Positions 6,390 to 7,501 of a stretch of 7,501 nt of DNA are shown here, piece after piece. The position numbers and the translations under genes are program-made. Each line of letters begins with the position of its first letter. The first letter of the stretch is position 1. The DNA is taken from the NCBI GenBank assembly GCA_030619215.1, contig JAUXBV010000148.1:1-7501 (forward strand), read 5' to 3'. Origin of the DNA: Fibrobacterota bacterium (GTDB taxonomy: Bacteria > Fibrobacterota > Chitinivibrionia > Chitinivibrionales > JANQEN01). The notes under the pieces are model-generated. The model was not told where the DNA came from, did not search any database, and saw only the letters and a program-made list of their open reading frames with translations.

Positions 6390-7469
6390 ATGGTAAAAGG
6401 CTACTTGATAGTTACCATGCGCATGAAACTTTTCCTTTCGTTACTTTTGCGTAACGGTATAAGTTTACATCCCCGCTATTTACTCTGCCTGATGTTCCTT
6501 TTGCAGAGCAGCTTCTGGTCATCTTTCTTAACTTTCCGCGAAAAGTTACTATACGGCCGCAGAATAAAGAACACCCCGGCTCCAACCAATCCCATTTTCA
6601 TTATCGGTCACTGGAGGACAGGAAGCACACTCCTACATCAACTGCTCAACTGCGATCCCCGGCTTACCGTACCCGACCAGCTGCAATGCACCTATCCGGA
6701 AAGCTTTATAAGCGGCAGAAAATTTATTGAGCCGGTAATGGGATTCATGCTTCCTGACAAACGGCCTATGGATAATGTTAAAGCAGGATTGCATGAGCCT
6801 CAGGAGGATGAATATGCGATCTTCAGAATGAGCGGTTTTTCTCCAGTTGAAAGGCTTCTTTTCCCGCATTCGGGTGACTATTTCCTTGCCGGTGATGAAA
6901 CCTTTCTTCCCCCGCAGTCCAGGCTTCATCAATGGGAAAATGCCGTCAAACACTTCGCAGCTAAGCTCTACTTCCACACTGGAAAACGAATCGTTTTTAA
7001 GAACCCTTTCCATTCCATGCGGATACCAACTTTGAAAAAACTCTTCCCTGATGCTCTATTTATCCATATCTTTCGGAACCCTTTGACCGTGATCCCTTCA
7101 ACACAACATATGTGGACAGTTGTTGGTAAAGAAAACGCCCTGAGAAAGGAGTGGAAACCGCCAAAGCCCGAAGATATACTTGCATGTTATAACAATGTTA
7201 TAATACGCATAAATAAAGACCTTTCGGATCTCCCCAGGGAGAGGTATATAGAGATAAGCTTTGAAAACCTTGAAAAAAATCCAACTGCTGTAATTCAACA
7301 AATATATAAGCACTTTACTATTGACTTTTCAGATACCTTTGAAGAAAAACTGAAAACCTTTTTAAAAAGCATTGTAGGTTATAAGAAAAACCGGTATAAG
7401 CTAAGTGAAGAGCAGAAAGTGTTAATATGCAGCCGTTTGCAAAATCATATGAAAAGATACGGCTATTAA
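6390..7469 (+). CDS. Sulfotransferase family protein (Sulfotransfer_3-like)
   Basis: The 359-residue protein belongs to the PAPS-dependent sulfotransferase superfamily, which transfers sulfate from 3'-phosphoadenylyl sulfate to hydroxyl or amino groups of small molecules, lipids or sugars. The 5'-phosphosulfate loop is at 69-80 (IFIIGHWRTGST; Arg76, Thr77, Gly78, Ser79, Thr80). The 3'-phosphate-binding motif is HIFRNPLTVIPST at 226-238 (Arg229, Ser237). The block RPMDNV (125-130) with HEPQEDEYA (135-143) and the KNPFH block (204-208) are typical of this bacterial/eukaryotic-like subgroup; His135 or Glu136 is a plausible catalytic base. Residues 28-46 are hydrophobic and could be a membrane anchor or a membrane-associated helix, suggesting a lipid substrate (inference). 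The start is uncertain: ATG at 6390 has only a weak GAG upstream, and in-frame ATGs at 6417 and 6423 (MRMKLFLSLLL) are equally good. It ends 32 bases before the window edge; no terminator is visible. The acceptor cannot be told from sequence. Confidence 0.85.
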   Translation: MVKGYLIVTMRMKLFLSLLLRNGISLHPRYLLCLMFLLQSSFWSSFLTFREKLLYGRRIKNTPAPTNPIFIIGHWRTGSTLLHQLLNCDPRLTVPDQLQCTYPESFISGRKFIEPVMGFMLPDKRPMDNVKAGLHEPQEDEYAIFRMSGFSPVERLLFPHSGDYFLAGDETFLPPQSRLHQWENAVKHFAAKLYFHTGKRIVFKNPFHSMRIPTLKKLFPDALFIHIFRNPLTVIPSTQHMWTVVGKENALRKEWKPPKPEDILACYNNVIIRINKDLSDLPRERYIEISFENLEKNPTAVIQQIYKHFTIDFSDTFEEKLKTFLKSIVGYKKNRYKLSEEQKVLICSRLQNHMKRYGY

Positions 7470-7501
7470 TCCAATAATTCCTTTAATAAATTTGAATTAT
7501 A

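Noticed and set aside
6633..7313. Minus-strand and shifted open frames within the sulfotransferase gene
   Set aside because: The sulfotransferase frame has both cofactor-binding motifs; the others show nothing recognisable.

Overview
The window (7,501 bases, moderately AT-rich) comes from a bacterium of uncertain phylum. Strong AAGGAG ribosome binding sites, a signal-peptide-bearing DUF2141 protein and an M17 aminopeptidase point to a Gram-negative-type bacterium. The radical SAM chemistry suggests an anaerobe or at least an anaerobic niche, but this is inference. No rRNA, tRNA, CRISPR array, transposase or phage gene is visible.

Left half (1-3941, minus strand): the dominant feature is one 1,251-residue reading frame. 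It joins an N-terminal B12-binding-like and radical SAM module, a complete FabF-type ketosynthase (KS; Cys602, His734, Lys764, His769 all present) and a second, catalytically dead ketosynthase that has lost every active-site residue, with His at the nucleophile position. A live KS next to a dead KS is the arrangement of KS/chain-length-factor (KS-CLF) pairs in type II polyketide and aryl polyene systems. Here both are fused to each other and to a radical SAM enzyme. Immediately downstream on the same strand, with its own strong ribosome binding site, starts a small charged helical protein that runs off the left edge. The left edge therefore probably cuts through a larger lipid or polyketide-like biosynthetic operon.

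Middle (3942-4239): a divergent intergenic region of 298 bases. It holds a candidate sigma70-type promoter for the fusion gene (TTGACA, 17 bases, CATTAT on the minus strand) overlapped by a 16-base inverted repeat that could be an operator. It also holds an extended -10 element for the rightward gene.

Right half (4240-7469, plus strand): an M17 leucyl aminopeptidase (PepA-like) with all metal and catalytic residues is followed by a 260-base gap. The gap carries an 8-base tandem repeat, an imperfect stem-loop and a perfect AT-rich inverted repeat. After it come a secreted DUF2141 protein and a sulfotransferase-family protein, probably co-transcribed.

The fusion gene and the sulfotransferase could both act on specialised lipids or other small molecules, but nothing in the sequence ties the right half to the left functionally. 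The aminopeptidase looks like a housekeeping gene between them.
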